This document shows, piece by piece, positions 33,571 through 42,100 of a stretch of DNA of 64,000 nt (the stretch's first letter is position 1; every line of letters starts with the position of its first letter). The DNA is taken from assembly GCA_003221695.1 (NCBI GenBank), contig QHSX01000041.1:1-64000 (forward strand), in the 5' to 3' direction. Position numbers and translations under genes: made by a program. The stretch is from Candidatus Rokuibacteriota bacterium (GTDB taxonomy: Bacteria; Methylomirabilota; Methylomirabilia; Rokubacteriales; CSP1-6). The notes beneath the pieces were generated by a model. It saw nothing but the letters and a program-made list of their open reading frames with translations. It was not told where the DNA came from and did no database searches.

Positions 33571-34359
33571 CTAGCGGTCCCAGAGGTGCGACGCGTCCGT
33601 GAGCGGAGTGGTACACGGCGGTCCGTCGGCGTAGTGAACCTGCGGCACGCTCTCGGGCTCGAACGGGACGATGATCAGCGTGGCCGAGCGGGTCCCGTAG
33701 TCGGTCGTGTGAACGCACGCCGCGTGAACTTGAACCGGCCTCGCGCTCGTGTCTGCGTCGCCTTCCTCTTGCCGGTCGGTGGCGGGGACATCGTGGCTCC
33801 GCAGCACGCCGTGGAGTTCACTGAGGAGCGTGGGCCCCAGCCACACGCGCGCGGGGAGGAGCGCCCGCCGGATCATCTCGGCTTTCGCGGAGACCGGGTC
33901 GAGCGGTCGATTCTCGAGCACATGGACGCCTGGTGAGAGCTCCTCGATCTCCGGTGTCTCGTGGGAGCCAATCACGACGTAGAAGAGCGCGTCGCGATCG
34001 CCGACCAGGAGCCAGCACGGGTTGTACTCCGAGCCGCGGATCGTTTTCTGGAACGCCACGACCGCGTCTCGGGCCCGAGTATGGTCGGCCAGCGTCAACG
34101 GAAGCTCGCCGCGCGAGCGGCGGGACGGGTCACGGCCGGTCGGGGCAGGCCGATTGGTCACTCCTGCGTAGACGCCGTGCTCGTTGACCGCGAGCCACGT
34201 GCCGCCGGCGAGCACGTCGCGACCGCCGAGAATTCGTGGGGCGCTCGCGCGGAGCACCTGCATGGCCTCGGCAGCGCGCGCGTACCGCTCGTCCCGGTTC
34301 GCGGCGATCACCACCGGTGCCTCGGGATGGGCGTGAAAGAACACGGCTAGCAGGCACAT
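33571..34359 (-). CDS. NRDE/TANGO2-family protein
   Basis: A 262-residue protein beginning MCLLAVFF, with Cys2 as in the N-terminal nucleophile-like TANGO2 family, and carrying the defining NRDER motif at residues 21-25. GGRDVLAGGTWLAVNEHGVYAGVTNR is spread through residues 44-70 as expected, and RSATLIIV lies near the end. Biochemical function of bacterial members is not established; eukaryotic TANGO2 is linked to lipid/haem handling. It lies 13 bp downstream of an amidase gene and is probably co-transcribed. Confidence 0.85.
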   Translation of the reverse strand: MCLLAVFFHAHPEAPVVIAANRDERYARAAEAMQVLRASAPRILGGRDVLAGGTWLAVNEHGVYAGVTNRPAPTGRDPSRRSRGELPLTLADHTRARDAVVAFQKTIRGSEYNPCWLLVGDRDALFYVVIGSHETPEIEELSPGVHVLENRPLDPVSAKAEMIRRALLPARVWLGPTLLSELHGVLRSHDVPATDRQEEGDADTSARPVQVHAACVHTTDYGTRSATLIIVPFEPESVPQVHYADGPPCTTPLTDASHLWDR

Positions 34360-34372
34360 CGCGAAATAGACG

Positions 34373-35965
34373 TCAGGTCTTTGGGCCGCCTCTGGCGGGC
34401 GTGCTGATCAGCGCGGCCCAGTCCACCGACTGCTGGTAGGTGTGGGCGGCGCGGAACAGCACGTCCTCCCTGAAGTGCGGCGCCACGAGCATCAGGCCGA
34501 TGGGCAACCCGTCCGACTTCCCGCAAGGGATGCTGATGGCGGGATGCCCCGTGTAGTTGAAGGGGCAGGTGTTGGCGATGACCGGCGCTAGGTCCATGCC
34601 GAGCTTGCCACCGAACAGGGTGTGCTCGAGCGCCTCCTCGTAGTTCATGGGTTCGCGCCAGCGGGGAGCACGCAGGGGCACGGTGGGCATGGCCAGGAGA
34701 TCGACGCTGGCCAGGACGCGGTCGTACTGCGCGACGAACGTGGGACGGACGTTCTGCGCCCTGGCGTAGAGCCGCCCGCCGTAGTGCTGCTGCAAGAAGT
34801 GGCCCTGCATCAGGTTGAGCTTGAGATTTGGCGAGAACTCTCGCCCGTGGCTCTGCTTGAGGCGACCGAAGATCGAGATGAACGAGGCCGGGTAGTACGT
34901 CCTGGCGAACGAGCCTCCGAAGTTCGTGTCGTACATCCGCTTGCCGCCTTCCAGGTAAATGGGCAGGAGGGCGAGGGGCGCCCGCGTGTGGAGCGGCACG
35001 GAGACGCTCTCGGTCCGCGCGCCCTTCCGCTCGAGCACGTGGATCGCTTCGCGCACGCACTCGTCCACGCTCCGGTCGCCGCCCTCGACGCCGAACCCTT
35101 CCGCCAGGATCCCGATCCTGAGCCCGCCGGCGCCGCGGGACAGGGCGTCGGTGTACGCGGGGACGCTCGCCGGGACGTGAGCCTGGCGCGGGTCGTCCCC
35201 ATCGCTCCCGGCGACGCACGCGAGCGCCGTCGCCACGTCTTCCACCGTTCGGGCCATGGGCCCCACGTAGTCGATGGTCGGCTCCAGGCCGAACACCCCG
35301 GAGTGGGGTACGAGGCCGTGCGTGGGCATGAGACCCACGATCCCGCACCAGGCGGCGGGGATGCGGATGGAGCCGCCCTGATCGCCGCCGAACGCGACGT
35401 CCACTTCTCCACCGGCGACGGCCGCGGCGGAGCCCGAGGACGACCCGCCCGTCACATGCTCTCTGTTGTGGGGGTTCAAGGGGCGCCCGTAGTCGCCGAC
35501 ACCGGAGAGCCCCGGCCCGCCCCAGGAGAACTCCTCCATCTTGAGCTTGCCGACGATCGTGCCGCCGGCGTCGAGAAGCCGCGTCACGATCGTGGCGTCG
35601 AAGTCCGGCACGTAGCCGTCCATGAGATGCGAGCCGAACGTCAGGGGCACACCGGCGACGCTGATGTGGTCCTTGAGCCCGATGGTCTTGCCCCGCAGCG
35701 GGCCCTGGTCCGCGCCCGCGACCCGGCACTTCCTGATGAAAACGTTCAAGGGGTCCTCGTGCTCCGTCGGCCGGTAGCCCGGATCACGATCCGTGAAGCG
35801 GAGCGGCGGGCGATGCTCCTCGACGCGCAGCTCGTTGAACACGTCGAGCGCGTCGATGGTGGCCATCATCCGCGAGTGCATGATCCGCGCCTCGGTGGAC
35901 GTGAGATCGAGGCCGAGGGCCTCGCCGTACGCCTTCACCTCGTCGACGTCGGGTCGCCTGAGCAT
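34373..35965 (-). CDS. Amidase-signature hydrolase
   Basis: A 530-residue amidase-signature enzyme, longer than the other two in the window because of an N-terminal helical extension (residues 1-85). The triad is intact: Lys98 in IGLKDH, Ser175/176 in GGSSSGSA and nucleophile Ser199 in GGDQGGSIR. GGGAGGACACGA precedes the ATG. Unlike the other two it has no GatC-like partner gene. It is divergent from a peptide-type importer operon across 82 bp and is followed by the NRDE gene. Substrate unknown. Confidence 0.88.
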   Translation of the reverse strand: MLRRPDVDEVKAYGEALGLDLTSTEARIMHSRMMATIDALDVFNELRVEEHRPPLRFTDRDPGYRPTEHEDPLNVFIRKCRVAGADQGPLRGKTIGLKDHISVAGVPLTFGSHLMDGYVPDFDATIVTRLLDAGGTIVGKLKMEEFSWGGPGLSGVGDYGRPLNPHNREHVTGGSSSGSAAAVAGGEVDVAFGGDQGGSIRIPAAWCGIVGLMPTHGLVPHSGVFGLEPTIDYVGPMARTVEDVATALACVAGSDGDDPRQAHVPASVPAYTDALSRGAGGLRIGILAEGFGVEGGDRSVDECVREAIHVLERKGARTESVSVPLHTRAPLALLPIYLEGGKRMYDTNFGGSFARTYYPASFISIFGRLKQSHGREFSPNLKLNLMQGHFLQQHYGGRLYARAQNVRPTFVAQYDRVLASVDLLAMPTVPLRAPRWREPMNYEEALEHTLFGGKLGMDLAPVIANTCPFNYTGHPAISIPCGKSDGLPIGLMLVAPHFREDVLFRAAHTYQQSVDWAALISTPARGGPKT

Positions 35966-36004
35966 TCGTGTCCTCCCGTCACAATCCTAGTCCCCTTTCG
36001 CGGG

Positions 36005-36034
36005 TTGCGCGTGTTCGACGCGGTGGACTATAGT
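36005..36034 (+). promoter_or_regulatory. Candidate promoter of the dpp-like operon
   Basis: TTGCGC (36005-36010) and TATAGT (36029-36034) are separated by 18 bp. The -10 matches consensus at five of six positions and the -35 at four. The expected transcription start is within about 7 bases of ATG 36048, so the first gene may be translated from a nearly leaderless mRNA. Confidence 0.45.
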
Positions 36035-36047
36035 CGGCCGGCGAGCC

Positions 36048-36560
36048 ATGGTGAGCGTGAGCGCGCAGACCCCACTGTCGGCCGTCCTGGACGACGCGCG
36101 GACGGCGCTCGGCCGGCGGGTATCCTACCTCTGCTTTCCCGGGCTCTCGCGCGGCGCCGATGCAAACGGGTCATCCAACCGTCGGGCATTGTGCCACGAC
36201 CTCGACTTGCCCATCGTCGGTCGTCGACGCCAGCGCGTGACGCTGTCGGTCGGTCGGGAAGGCCGTGGTGGGCGCCGGTTCACCGTGCGGGGCGCGCTGG
36301 TGTCGATCGCCGGGCACTGGCGCCTCGAGCCCTGCACGGCCGGCGTGCTGGCCCACCTGACGCTCGACTACGACGTCTGCGCGGCCCTCAAGGAGCAAGC
36401 GGTCAACGAGCTCCGCAGCCGGAGTCCGCTGCCGATCCGGACCGACGCCGACGCGATCCTCGGACGGGCGGTCGACGATTTCTTCGAGACGCGGTTCGCC
36501 GAGGACGCCGCCACGTACTGCGACCGCCTGCGGGCCCGGCTCGAGGGGCCTGCCTCGTGA
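36048..36560 (+). CDS. Protein of unknown function at the head of a peptide-importer operon
   Basis: A 170-residue protein I do not recognise. High GC at third codon positions through most of the frame supports it being real, and its TGA overlaps the GTG of the following permease gene. No signal peptide or membrane segment is seen. The C-terminal half (GHWRLEPCTAGVLAHLTLDY, then a long helix around residues 130-165) is vaguely like an SRPBCC/polyketide-cyclase lipid-binding fold, but that is weak. The N-terminal 55 residues are less convincing and an internal start cannot be excluded. Confidence 0.5.
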   Translation: MVSVSAQTPLSAVLDDARTALGRRVSYLCFPGLSRGADANGSSNRRALCHDLDLPIVGRRRQRVTLSVGREGRGGRRFTVRGALVSIAGHWRLEPCTAGVLAHLTLDYDVCAALKEQAVNELRSRSPLPIRTDADAILGRAVDDFFETRFAEDAATYCDRLRARLEGPAS

Positions 36561-37507
36561 CCTCCTACGTCGCCCAGCGGCTGTTCGGACTCGTGCCCGT
36601 GCTCTTCGGCATCTCGGTGGTGATCTTCCTCGGGATGACGCTCATCCCCGGCGACGTGGCGCGGGCGTTGCTCGGTCCGATGGCGACCGACCAGTCGCTG
36701 GCCCAGCTCCGCGGGGCGCTCGGACTCGATCAGCCCATGCACGTGCAGTACGCGAAGTGGCTCTGGCGCGCGCTGCACGGCGACCTCGGCCTCTCGCCCA
36801 TCGTGCACCAGCCGGTGGTCGAGCTGCTCCTGCCGAAGTTCGGCAACACGTTGATCCTCGCCGGCGCGAGCTTCGTCCTGGCGGCCACCGCCGGCATCGC
36901 CGTCGGCGTCCTGGCTGCGGCGCGGGAGAGGACCGCGATCGATCGGGCGACCATGGGCGCCTCGCTCGTCGTCGGCAACATGCCGCCCTTCTGGCTCGGC
37001 CTGGTCCTCATCATCGTCTTCGCCATCGACCTGCGCTGGCTTCCGAGCCTCGGGATGTACTCGACGCGTGGGGCCGGCGGCCTCGGCGATCTGCTCACCC
37101 ACCTGGTGCTGCCGGCGGTGACGACCGCGGCCGCCCCCGGGGCCATCATCGCGCGGATGACGCGGGCGTCGGTGCTCGAGATCCTCGGGCACGAGTACAT
37201 CATGGTGGCGCGCGCCAAGGGGCTGGCCGAGCGGGTCGTCATCAGCGCCCACGCGTTGCGGGTGGCGTGGCCGCCGATCGTCACGATCGCCGGGCTGCAG
37301 CTCGGTTATCTGCTCGGCGGCGTGGTGTTCACCGAGGAGGTCTTCGGCTGGCCCGGGCTCGGCCGCCAGCTCGTCAGCTCGGTCATCGCGCGCGACGTGC
37401 TGGTGGTGCAGGGGGCCGCCCTCTTCATCGCGCTCTCGTTCGTCGTCGTCAACCTCGTGGTCGACCTGCTGAACCTGTACCTCGACCCGCGGGCCCGGCC
37501 CGCGTAG
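36557..37507 (+). CDS. Dipeptide/oligopeptide-type ABC transporter permease (DppB-like)
   Basis: A 316-residue DppB/OppB-like permease starting with GTG overlapping the previous stop. The N-terminal motif VAQRLFGLVPVLFGISVVIF, the periplasmic loop after helix 1 (LGLDQPMHVQYAKWL) and the EAA loop HEYIMVARAKGLAERVVISA are canonical. The frame is open far upstream, antisense to the amidase gene, which is a GC artefact. Inner-membrane pore half for peptides or similar substrates, with the DppC-like protein 10 bp downstream. Confidence 0.9.
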   Translation: MTSYVAQRLFGLVPVLFGISVVIFLGMTLIPGDVARALLGPMATDQSLAQLRGALGLDQPMHVQYAKWLWRALHGDLGLSPIVHQPVVELLLPKFGNTLILAGASFVLAATAGIAVGVLAAARERTAIDRATMGASLVVGNMPPFWLGLVLIIVFAIDLRWLPSLGMYSTRGAGGLGDLLTHLVLPAVTTAAAPGAIIARMTRASVLEILGHEYIMVARAKGLAERVVISAHALRVAWPPIVTIAGLQLGYLLGGVVFTEEVFGWPGLGRQLVSSVIARDVLVVQGAALFIALSFVVVNLVVDLLNLYLDPRARPA

Positions 37508-37517
37508 GCCCGGCGCG

Positions 37518-38411
37518 ATGGCGACCGTCCTGGCGATGGAAGAGACCCGGCCGCGTCCTCGGCGCGGCGCCGGACGCTTCACCGCGTTCCTGCGCGCGTT
37601 CATCCGGGACCGCCAGGCCCTCGCCGGCCTCGTGATCGTCGCGATCGCCGGCGGCGCGGCCGCCGCCGCGCCGCTCGTCAGCCCGTGGGATCCGCTCAAG
37701 TCCGTGGAGGTCGACCGACTCTCCCCGCCGGGCACGCCCGGGCACCTCCTCGGGACGGACGAGCAGGGACGGGACATCCTGAGCCGCCTGATCTGGGGCG
37801 GGCGGATCTCGCTCCTCGTCGGCATCGTGCCCACCGTGGCCGCGGGCATCGTCGCCCTGCTCCTCGGGCTCGTGGCCGGCTACCGCGAGGGCCTGCTCGA
37901 TCACCTGATCATGCGCGTGCTCGACGTGTTCTTCGCGTTCCCGCTCGTGCTCCTGGCCATCGCCATCGTGGGCGTCATCGGCCCGGGCGTGGGCAACCAG
38001 ATGTTCGCCCTCGCCGTCGTGCTCGCGCCCTACAGCACGCGCGTCGTGCGCACCGCGACGCTCTCCGTCAAGCCGCTGGAGTTCGTCGAGGCCGTTCGCG
38101 CCCTCGGCGCGGGGAGCGGCCGCGTGCTCTGGCGGCACCTCGTGCCGAACGTCCTGCCGCCGCTGCTCGTCTACACGAGCACGCTCGTCGGCCTGATGAT
38201 CGTGGCCTCATCCGGCCTGAGCTTTCTCGGCCTCGGGGTCCAGCCGCCCACGCCCGACTGGGGCGTGATGGTCGGCAGCGGCCGCCTCGTGATCTACCGC
38301 GCCGCCCACGTGGCCACGATTCCGGGCGTCATCATCGTCGTCGTCGCACTCGGGTTCAATTTCATCGGGGACGGCCTGCGCGAGGCGCTCGACCCTCGCG
38401 CGCGCCAGTGA
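37518..38411 (+). CDS. Dipeptide/oligopeptide-type ABC transporter permease (DppC-like)
   Basis: A 297-residue DppC/OppC-like permease. A cytoplasmic N-terminus of about 30 residues precedes helix 1; HLLGTDEQGRDILSRLIWGG is the DppC hallmark, and the EAA loop is EFVEAVRALGAGSGRVLWRH. SFLGLGVQPPTPDWGVM and a terminal DGLREALDPR are typical. It acts with the DppB-like protein. No ATP-binding subunits are encoded in this operon, so they must be shared with another locus. Confidence 0.9.
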   Translation: MATVLAMEETRPRPRRGAGRFTAFLRAFIRDRQALAGLVIVAIAGGAAAAAPLVSPWDPLKSVEVDRLSPPGTPGHLLGTDEQGRDILSRLIWGGRISLLVGIVPTVAAGIVALLLGLVAGYREGLLDHLIMRVLDVFFAFPLVLLAIAIVGVIGPGVGNQMFALAVVLAPYSTRVVRTATLSVKPLEFVEAVRALGAGSGRVLWRHLVPNVLPPLLVYTSTLVGLMIVASSGLSFLGLGVQPPTPDWGVMVGSGRLVIYRAAHVATIPGVIIVVVALGFNFIGDGLREALDPRARQ

Positions 38412-38436
38412 AGCAAGGATCGACAAGGAGGAGCGT

Positions 38437-40086
38437 ATGGACGCTGAGAAGATCGGTCGCATGTTGCGGATGCTCGGGCCCGGGGTCAGCCGTCGCGACT
38501 TCATCCGGACGACGGCCGTGGGGGCGGCGGGCACGCTCGCCGCGCCCCGCGCCGCGCGGGCCCAGGGCGCGCCGAAGAAGGGCGGGACGCTCGTGTACGG
38601 CATGGAGGGCCCGTCGGACATCCTCGATCCCCAGGCCACAGGCTGCTGGCTCACCTACCGGGTGACGTTCCAGATGTTCGAAGGTCTTCTGGCCGAGGAC
38701 CTGACGAAGGCGGACGTCGCCGTGCCTCCGCTCGTTCCCAGGCTCGCCGAGTCCTGGCAGGTCTCGAAGGACGGGCTCACGCGCACCTTCAAGCTCCGCA
38801 AGGGCGTCAAGTTCCACGACGGGACGCCGTTCAACGCCCAGGCCGCGGTCTTCAGCTGGGAGCGCATGTTCAAGAAGGACGCGCCCCACTTCTATCCGCG
38901 GGCCAACAGCTACACGTCCTACGTCGTGGAGTTCATCACGGGCGCCGAGGCGGTCGACGAGTACACGCTCAAGCTGACCTTCAGCAAGCCCTACGCCGAG
39001 TGGGAGCGGATGACGCTCCAGAGCTGGGGCGAGCCGATGATGGTGAGCCCGACCCAGGTGAAGAAGCTCGGCAACGAGAAGTTCGCGAACGGCCCGGTCG
39101 GCACGGGGCCGTTCAAGTTCGTGGAGAACGTCCCGGGCGACCGGATCGTCCTCGAGCGCTTCACGGGCTACTGGGGCGCGCAGGCCAACGTCGACAAGCT
39201 CGTCTTCCGACGCCTCGACGATCCTGCGGCGCGCGTGGCGGCGCTGCGCACGGGCGAGGTCGACTTCATCCTGGCGCCGCCGCCCGACGAGGTCGAGGCG
39301 CTGCGGAAGGACAGGTTCACCGTGCTGCAGAGCAACGCGCCCCACATCTGGTACTGGCACCTCAACATGAGGGACGAGTATTTCAAGGACGTCCGCGTGC
39401 GCAAGGCCGTCCAGATGGCCATCGACAAGGAGAAGATGTGCAAGGACCTGCTCCGCGGAACGGCCACGCCCGCCTGGAGCATGGTGCCGCCGGCGACCAT
39501 CGCCTACGATCCGAAATACAAGGCGTACTCCTACAATCCCGAGCGCGCCAAGCAGCTCCTCAAGGACGCGGGGCACGCCAACGGGTTCGAGACCGTGTTC
39601 TGGACCTCGACCTCGGGCTCGGGTCAGATGATCCCGGTGGCGATGGCGGAGTGGATCCAGCGCGACCTCGCCAAGGTGGGTATCCGGGTGAAGCTCGAGA
39701 CGTTCGACTGGATCACGTATCTGTCGAAGATGTTCCAGGGGCTCCGCCCGGGCCACGGGGCCTACCAGCTCTCCTGGGGTATGACGACCAACTTCTGGAT
39801 CGACATCGTCGCCCGCTCCACGCGGCAGCCGGACAAGGGCGTGAACGTCGGCTGGTACGCGAACCCCAGGGTGGACGCGCTCCTCGACACCGCGCGCGGC
39901 GAGCTGGACGAGAGCAAGCGGGTCGCGGTCTATCGGCAGATCGACCGTATCCTCATGGAAGACGACGCGTCGTTCCTGCCCATCTGCAACGACCTCAACC
40001 TCGTGGTCCTGAACCCGAAGGTGAAGGGGTTCGTGAACCCTCCCGAGGAGTGGTTCCAGCTCTGGACGCCGTGGGTGGAGGCGTAA
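38437..40086 (+). CDS. Peptide-type ABC transporter substrate-binding protein (SBP_bac_5, Tat-exported)
   Basis: A 549-residue type II binding protein of the DppA/OppA family. The twin-arginine signal is SRRDFIRTTAVG with a cleavage site near AARAQG. Conserved blocks include FKLRKGVKFHDGTPFNAQ, the classical SBP_bac_5 signature, plus GTGPFKFVE and KAVQMAIDKEKM. AAGGAGGAGC precedes the ATG. It follows the two permease genes and is probably the ligand receptor. Homologues bind peptides, nickel, glutathione or opines, and the sequence alone does not distinguish these. Confidence 0.9.
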   Translation: MDAEKIGRMLRMLGPGVSRRDFIRTTAVGAAGTLAAPRAARAQGAPKKGGTLVYGMEGPSDILDPQATGCWLTYRVTFQMFEGLLAEDLTKADVAVPPLVPRLAESWQVSKDGLTRTFKLRKGVKFHDGTPFNAQAAVFSWERMFKKDAPHFYPRANSYTSYVVEFITGAEAVDEYTLKLTFSKPYAEWERMTLQSWGEPMMVSPTQVKKLGNEKFANGPVGTGPFKFVENVPGDRIVLERFTGYWGAQANVDKLVFRRLDDPAARVAALRTGEVDFILAPPPDEVEALRKDRFTVLQSNAPHIWYWHLNMRDEYFKDVRVRKAVQMAIDKEKMCKDLLRGTATPAWSMVPPATIAYDPKYKAYSYNPERAKQLLKDAGHANGFETVFWTSTSGSGQMIPVAMAEWIQRDLAKVGIRVKLETFDWITYLSKMFQGLRPGHGAYQLSWGMTTNFWIDIVARSTRQPDKGVNVGWYANPRVDALLDTARGELDESKRVAVYRQIDRILMEDDASFLPICNDLNLVVLNPKVKGFVNPPEEWFQLWTPWVEA

Positions 40087-40122
40087 CGTCGACGACCGAA
40101 GGCATGTCGAAAGGAGAATGGG

Positions 40123-41913
40123 ATGATGGGACGCAGACGATTCGGAGGGCTCGCCGTGCTGATTGCGTGTCTGCTCACGGTGGCGGCGGTTTCTGCCGAC
40201 GCACAGACTCCGAAGGGCGCAGGCACCGAGCATCGACAGTGGGTCGAGGGCCCACGGCCGTCGCCAGCATCGCCGCCGATCTACCAGATCACCGAGCAGG
40301 AGCGGTTGGTCCCCGTGCGCGACGGCATCAGGCTCCAGACGAAGACGTGGCTTCCCGTCCTCCCGGGGGGCTCACGAACACCGCCATGCGTGGTGGAAAC
40401 GGACGGCTACGACGTCGTGCTGGACGCGTTCTTCATTCCGGCGCTTCAGGATCTCGCCAGGCGCGGCTACGCTGTGACGTTCGCCAGGCTGCGGGGAACG
40501 CCTCCATCGGAAGGCGTACGCGATCTCTACAACAAGTTCGGAGAAGACGGCTACGACATCGTCGAATGGGTCGCCGCGCAGCCGTGGTGCAACGGTGACG
40601 TAGGGATGGTAGGAGGTTCGCTGCTCGGCATCAGTCAATGGCTCGCTGCAAAGCAGGCACCGCCCCATCTCAGGACCTTCATCCCCGACGTGTCGTGCGG
40701 TGACTGCTACACGTATCTCTGGTACGTCGGGGGAATGCTGCCCGGACCCGGCCGAAAGGCTCGTCCCGTTCCCGAATACCAGACCGCCATTCTCCACCGC
40801 AACTTCGACGACTGGTGGCGCGAGCGGAGCACCATGCCGGAGGACGTTGAAGCGATCGCCCGGCGCGGGATCCCCGTCCTGGTCCGGGACGCCTGGGGCG
40901 ACTATCTGCTCGGTGGCGACGTCACGAACTACGAACATCTGCGCGGCCTTGGACACAAGAGAAAGATCATCCTCGGCTCCGTGTCCCACGCTCCCGCTCC
41001 GGATTCCCTCCCGTATAGCAACGTCGAGTACCAGGTGATGTGGCTGGACCGGTGGCTGAAGGGGATTCACAACGGCGTCGACACCGAGCCCCGCGCGCTG
41101 ATCTACGTGCAAGGTCCGAATCAATGGCGTTTCGAGGACGACTGGCCGATCCCTGATACGCATCGCGCACATCTATATCTGCGCGCGGCCGTCAGCGGGA
41201 CGGGTGTCAGTCTCAACGACGGATCGCTCAGCGAAGAGACCCCGAGCGCCCATGAAGCCGTGGCGAGTGTGACCTATTCGCCGACGGGCCCGTTCAATTA
41301 CGCCGGCGCAAACGGGCCGATCCTGGCGACTGATCAGCGGCCGGACGAGACTCACAGCCTGACCTGGACCGGCGAGGCACTGAAGGCGCCGACGGAGACG
41401 ACGGGGTGGTGGTACCTGAACTTCTGGGCGTCAGCGACGGCGGCCGACACGGATTTCGTGGTCGAGATCACCGACGTGGCTCCCGACGGAACATCGAAGC
41501 AGGTGGGGCGCGGCTGGCTCAACGCTCCGCGTTACTTCTCCAGGTCCCATCCCCAGCCGCTCGTCCCTGGACGGATCTACCGCTTCAGTGTTCAGATCTG
41601 GCCGACGTCCTACGTGTTTCAGGTGGGGCACCGAATTCGCGTGGATCTGTCCGGGTCGGACTGCTGTGCGCCGGTCGGAGAGGACCCGAATCCCGACCCC
41701 GCCCAGGTGACCGTGTACCAGGACGCTCGGCATCCTTCGCACATCGACATCCCCGTCATCGGCGTCACCGCCTGGCGGAATCTGCACGGGCGCTCCGCGG
41801 AGGGAGACGACGAGGGCAGGGGAGACGACGAGCGCAAGAGAGACGACGAGCGCAAGAACGACGACGACGAGGGGAAGGGAGACGACGCCGGCCACCCGGG
41901 GAGGATCGACTAG
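40123..41913 (+). CDS. Exported CocE/X-Pro dipeptidyl-peptidase (S15) family hydrolase
   Basis: A 596-residue secreted alpha/beta-hydrolase with a signal peptide (GGLAVLIACLLTVAAVSADA). QPWCNGDVGMVGGSLLGIS places the nucleophile at Ser166, RDAWGDYLLGG likely gives the acid, and LGSVSHAP the His. A C-terminal jelly-roll domain (residues ~375-550, with FRVEITDVAPDG-like strands) is typical of S15/CocE. The last 40 residues are an unusual highly charged tail of repeated DDE, RK and DDEGKGDD units. It lies 36 bp after a peptide-binding protein gene, suggesting it releases peptides or acids for import. Confidence 0.82.
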   Translation: MMGRRRFGGLAVLIACLLTVAAVSADAQTPKGAGTEHRQWVEGPRPSPASPPIYQITEQERLVPVRDGIRLQTKTWLPVLPGGSRTPPCVVETDGYDVVLDAFFIPALQDLARRGYAVTFARLRGTPPSEGVRDLYNKFGEDGYDIVEWVAAQPWCNGDVGMVGGSLLGISQWLAAKQAPPHLRTFIPDVSCGDCYTYLWYVGGMLPGPGRKARPVPEYQTAILHRNFDDWWRERSTMPEDVEAIARRGIPVLVRDAWGDYLLGGDVTNYEHLRGLGHKRKIILGSVSHAPAPDSLPYSNVEYQVMWLDRWLKGIHNGVDTEPRALIYVQGPNQWRFEDDWPIPDTHRAHLYLRAAVSGTGVSLNDGSLSEETPSAHEAVASVTYSPTGPFNYAGANGPILATDQRPDETHSLTWTGEALKAPTETTGWWYLNFWASATAADTDFVVEITDVAPDGTSKQVGRGWLNAPRYFSRSHPQPLVPGRIYRFSVQIWPTSYVFQVGHRIRVDLSGSDCCAPVGEDPNPDPAQVTVYQDARHPSHIDIPVIGVTAWRNLHGRSAEGDDEGRGDDERKRDDERKNDDDEGKGDDAGHPGRID

Positions 41914-41987
41914 CGCGAACTCGGACCTGGCACGAACCTCGCCTATCGGGATCGGCGGTTCATGAGACGTTCGCACGGCTCTTTGGA

Positions 41988-42017
41988 GGGGGTTCGCCGG
42001 CAGGGAGCGAACACCCC
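41988..42017 (+). other. Stem-loop in the gap upstream of ftsK
   Basis: GGGGTTCGC (41989-41997) pairs with GCGAAC-A-CCCC (42007-42017), giving a ten-pair stem with one bulged A and a nine-base loop. There is no T-run. It sits in the 187-bp gap between the S15 hydrolase and ftsK and may end transcription of the former or fold in the leader of the latter. Confidence 0.35.
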
Positions 42018-42100
42018 GGAAACTCAGGACAAGAGCGTGGTGCCGTGACGCCGTTGAGTCGAGCCCGGGGGGATCCCTGTGTCAACGAGGAGGACATCGC

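Noticed and set aside
34622-36556. Long plus-strand open frame leading into the DppB-like gene, antisense to the amidase
   Set aside because: Composition-driven shadow; the amidase on the other strand has intact motifs, and the permease family starts at GTG 36557.
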